From the NCBI GenBank assembly GCA_028697715.1, contig JAQVDS010000010.1, positions 1-64,000 on the forward strand: a DNA stretch of 64,000 bases, read 5' to 3'. Positions 63,273-64,000 of the stretch are shown here, piece by piece (within the stretch, counting starts at the first letter, position 1; every line of letters begins with the position of its first letter). The notes below the pieces were generated by a model. It had not been told where the DNA came from. It did no database searches and was given only the letters and a program-made list of their open reading frames with translations. Made by a program: the position numbers and the translations under genes. The stretch comes from Acidithiobacillus sp. Lineage in GTDB: Bacteria; Pseudomonadota; Gammaproteobacteria; Acidithiobacillales; Acidithiobacillaceae.

Positions 63273-64000
63273 ATGACCCGCCTACGCGCCCTCATTTTTG
63301 ATGTCGATGGAACTTTGGCTGATACCGAACGCGATGCCCATCGCGTCGCCTTCAATCGCGCATTTTCCGAGTTTGGTCTTCCTTTCGAGTGGGATGTGCC
63401 GACCTATGGCAAATACCTCAAGATTACTGGTGGCAAGGAGCGTCTGCGTGGCTTTTTGCAGGATCATCCCCAATACCCGCAACTGCGTGACAGCGAGATC
63501 CGCGAGATTCACAGGCGCAAGACCGCCCTCTACGGAGAAATCATTGCCGAGGGTATCGCTCCTTTGCGCCCTGGGGTGAAACGCCTGCTGGAGTCCGCAC
63601 GCGCGGCGGGGCTGCGCTTGGCCATTGCCACCACCACAACCCCCGATAATGTCGCGGCGTTGTTGCAAAGCAATTTGGGGGAGGGCGGCTGGAATCGTTT
63701 TGACTACATCGGTGCCGGCGATATCGTCCCGCAGAAAAAACCGGCGCCAGACATTTATCAGCATGTCTTGCAGCGCCTGGACCTGATGGCCGCTGATTGT
63801 CTGGCCTTGGAGGACTCCGAGAATGGTTTACGCTCGGCGCTCGGTGCCAGGCTGCCGGTGTTGATCACGCAAACGGAATACACCCAAGGACAAGACTTTA
63901 CCGGGGCATTACGGGTTCTCGATCAGCTCGGAGAGCCGGAGCATCCAGGAAGGATCCTGCAGGGAAGGGACACTGGCGCATCTGTCGTCGTCGATCTGGA
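63273..64000 (+). CDS. cbbY: CbbY-like HAD phosphatase (runs off window)
   Basis: An open frame of more than 242 codons starting at 63273 (CAGGAGA upstream). HAD motif I is ALIFDVDGTLADTERDAHRV, motif II Thr is in LAIATTTTPDNV, the Lys in VPQKKPAPDIY, and motif IV in LALEDSENGLRSAL. This is the CbbY/phosphoglycolate-phosphatase-like group that hydrolyses sugar phosphates such as xylulose bisphosphate. CbbY fits an autotroph using the Calvin cycle. The frame has no stop before 64000. Confidence 0.9.
   Translation, partial: MTRLRALIFDVDGTLADTERDAHRVAFNRAFSEFGLPFEWDVPTYGKYLKITGGKERLRGFLQDHPQYPQLRDSEIREIHRRKTALYGEIIAEGIAPLRPGVKRLLESARAAGLRLAIATTTTPDNVAALLQSNLGEGGWNRFDYIGAGDIVPQKKPAPDIYQHVLQRLDLMAADCLALEDSENGLRSALGARLPVLITQTEYTQGQDFTGALRVLDQLGEPEHPGRILQGRDTGASVVVDL

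Overview
The window looks like the chromosome of an acidophilic sulfur-oxidising proteobacterium, most likely Acidithiobacillus or a close relative. This is inferred from a sulfide:quinone oxidoreductase carrying the Acidithiobacillus cysteine set (C128, C160, C356), a persulfide dioxygenase/DsrE-like sulfur operon, a merR-merC-merA order known from that genus, a TDT sulfite-type exporter, and a Lys/Ala-rich acid-shock-like exported protein. Species cannot be decided from the sequence alone.

Layout. (a) 1-130: the edge of an ISNCY-like insertion sequence. (b) 184-6125: an intact tRNA-Arg(ACG) followed by a 5.8-kb integrated element bounded by two 66-bp att copies. All its genes read right to left: tyrosine integrase, an overlapping DUF4258/DUF2283 pair, a small basic protein, an AlpA-like regulator, and a chain of five genes joined by ATGA overlaps that includes a DUF3987 protein. 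(c) 6.3-13.6 kb: housekeeping DUF465, then tamA-tamB-thiO and a Fur-family regulator. (d) 13.7-15.1 kb: tRNA-Val(CAC) followed by a decayed integrase end and an IS66 relic. (e) 15.1-19.7 kb: a leftward sulfur-stress gene set (persulfide dioxygenase, ArsR, MFS, DsrE-like; then a P460-like protein without heme motif, a GDCCVxC-type mini-protein with an altered motif, and a soluble CZB chemoreceptor). (f) 19.8-22.9 kb: a conserved unknown, GST, IS630 debris, yceI-wrbA, and a divergent frameshifted HxlR regulator. (g) 22.9-27.0 kb: a mercury island (merR, internally deleted merC, merA without its N-terminal HMA domain) among relics of a lipoprotein hydrolase, IS630, a serine resolvase and an IS3 element, ending just before tRNA-Leu(UAA).

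(h) 27.2-32.3 kb: envelope and metabolic singles (Sel1, acid-shock-like, ABC exporter, Met-rich exported protein, SDR, TRIC-like). (i) 32.3-38.0 kb: a LexA-controlled translesion cassette, lexA-imuA-imuB-dnaE2, with a clear SOS box. (j) 38.1-44.3 kb: proline catabolism (putA) divergent from a permease that overlaps proB. (k) 44.3-51.9 kb: MscS channel, ferritin-like protein and QueC-like protein leftward; Sua5/YciO, M50 protease, trpS, scpA and scpB rightward with tight overlaps. (l) 52.0-53.4 kb: sqr with its own promoter and terminator. (m) 53.4-64 kb: rluB and a COG2231-type glycosylase; leftward hflD, glnD, map; sfsA with a LysR regulator divergent from a TDT exporter; EcsC, dksA, and the start of a CbbY-like phosphatase.

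The functional themes are reduced-sulfur handling, metal and redox detoxification, SOS mutagenesis and proline balance. Mobile debris is concentrated at three tRNA genes (Arg, Val, Leu). Start sites were chosen from Shine-Dalgarno spacing, overlap with the upstream stop, and family length, so several differ from the longest open frame.
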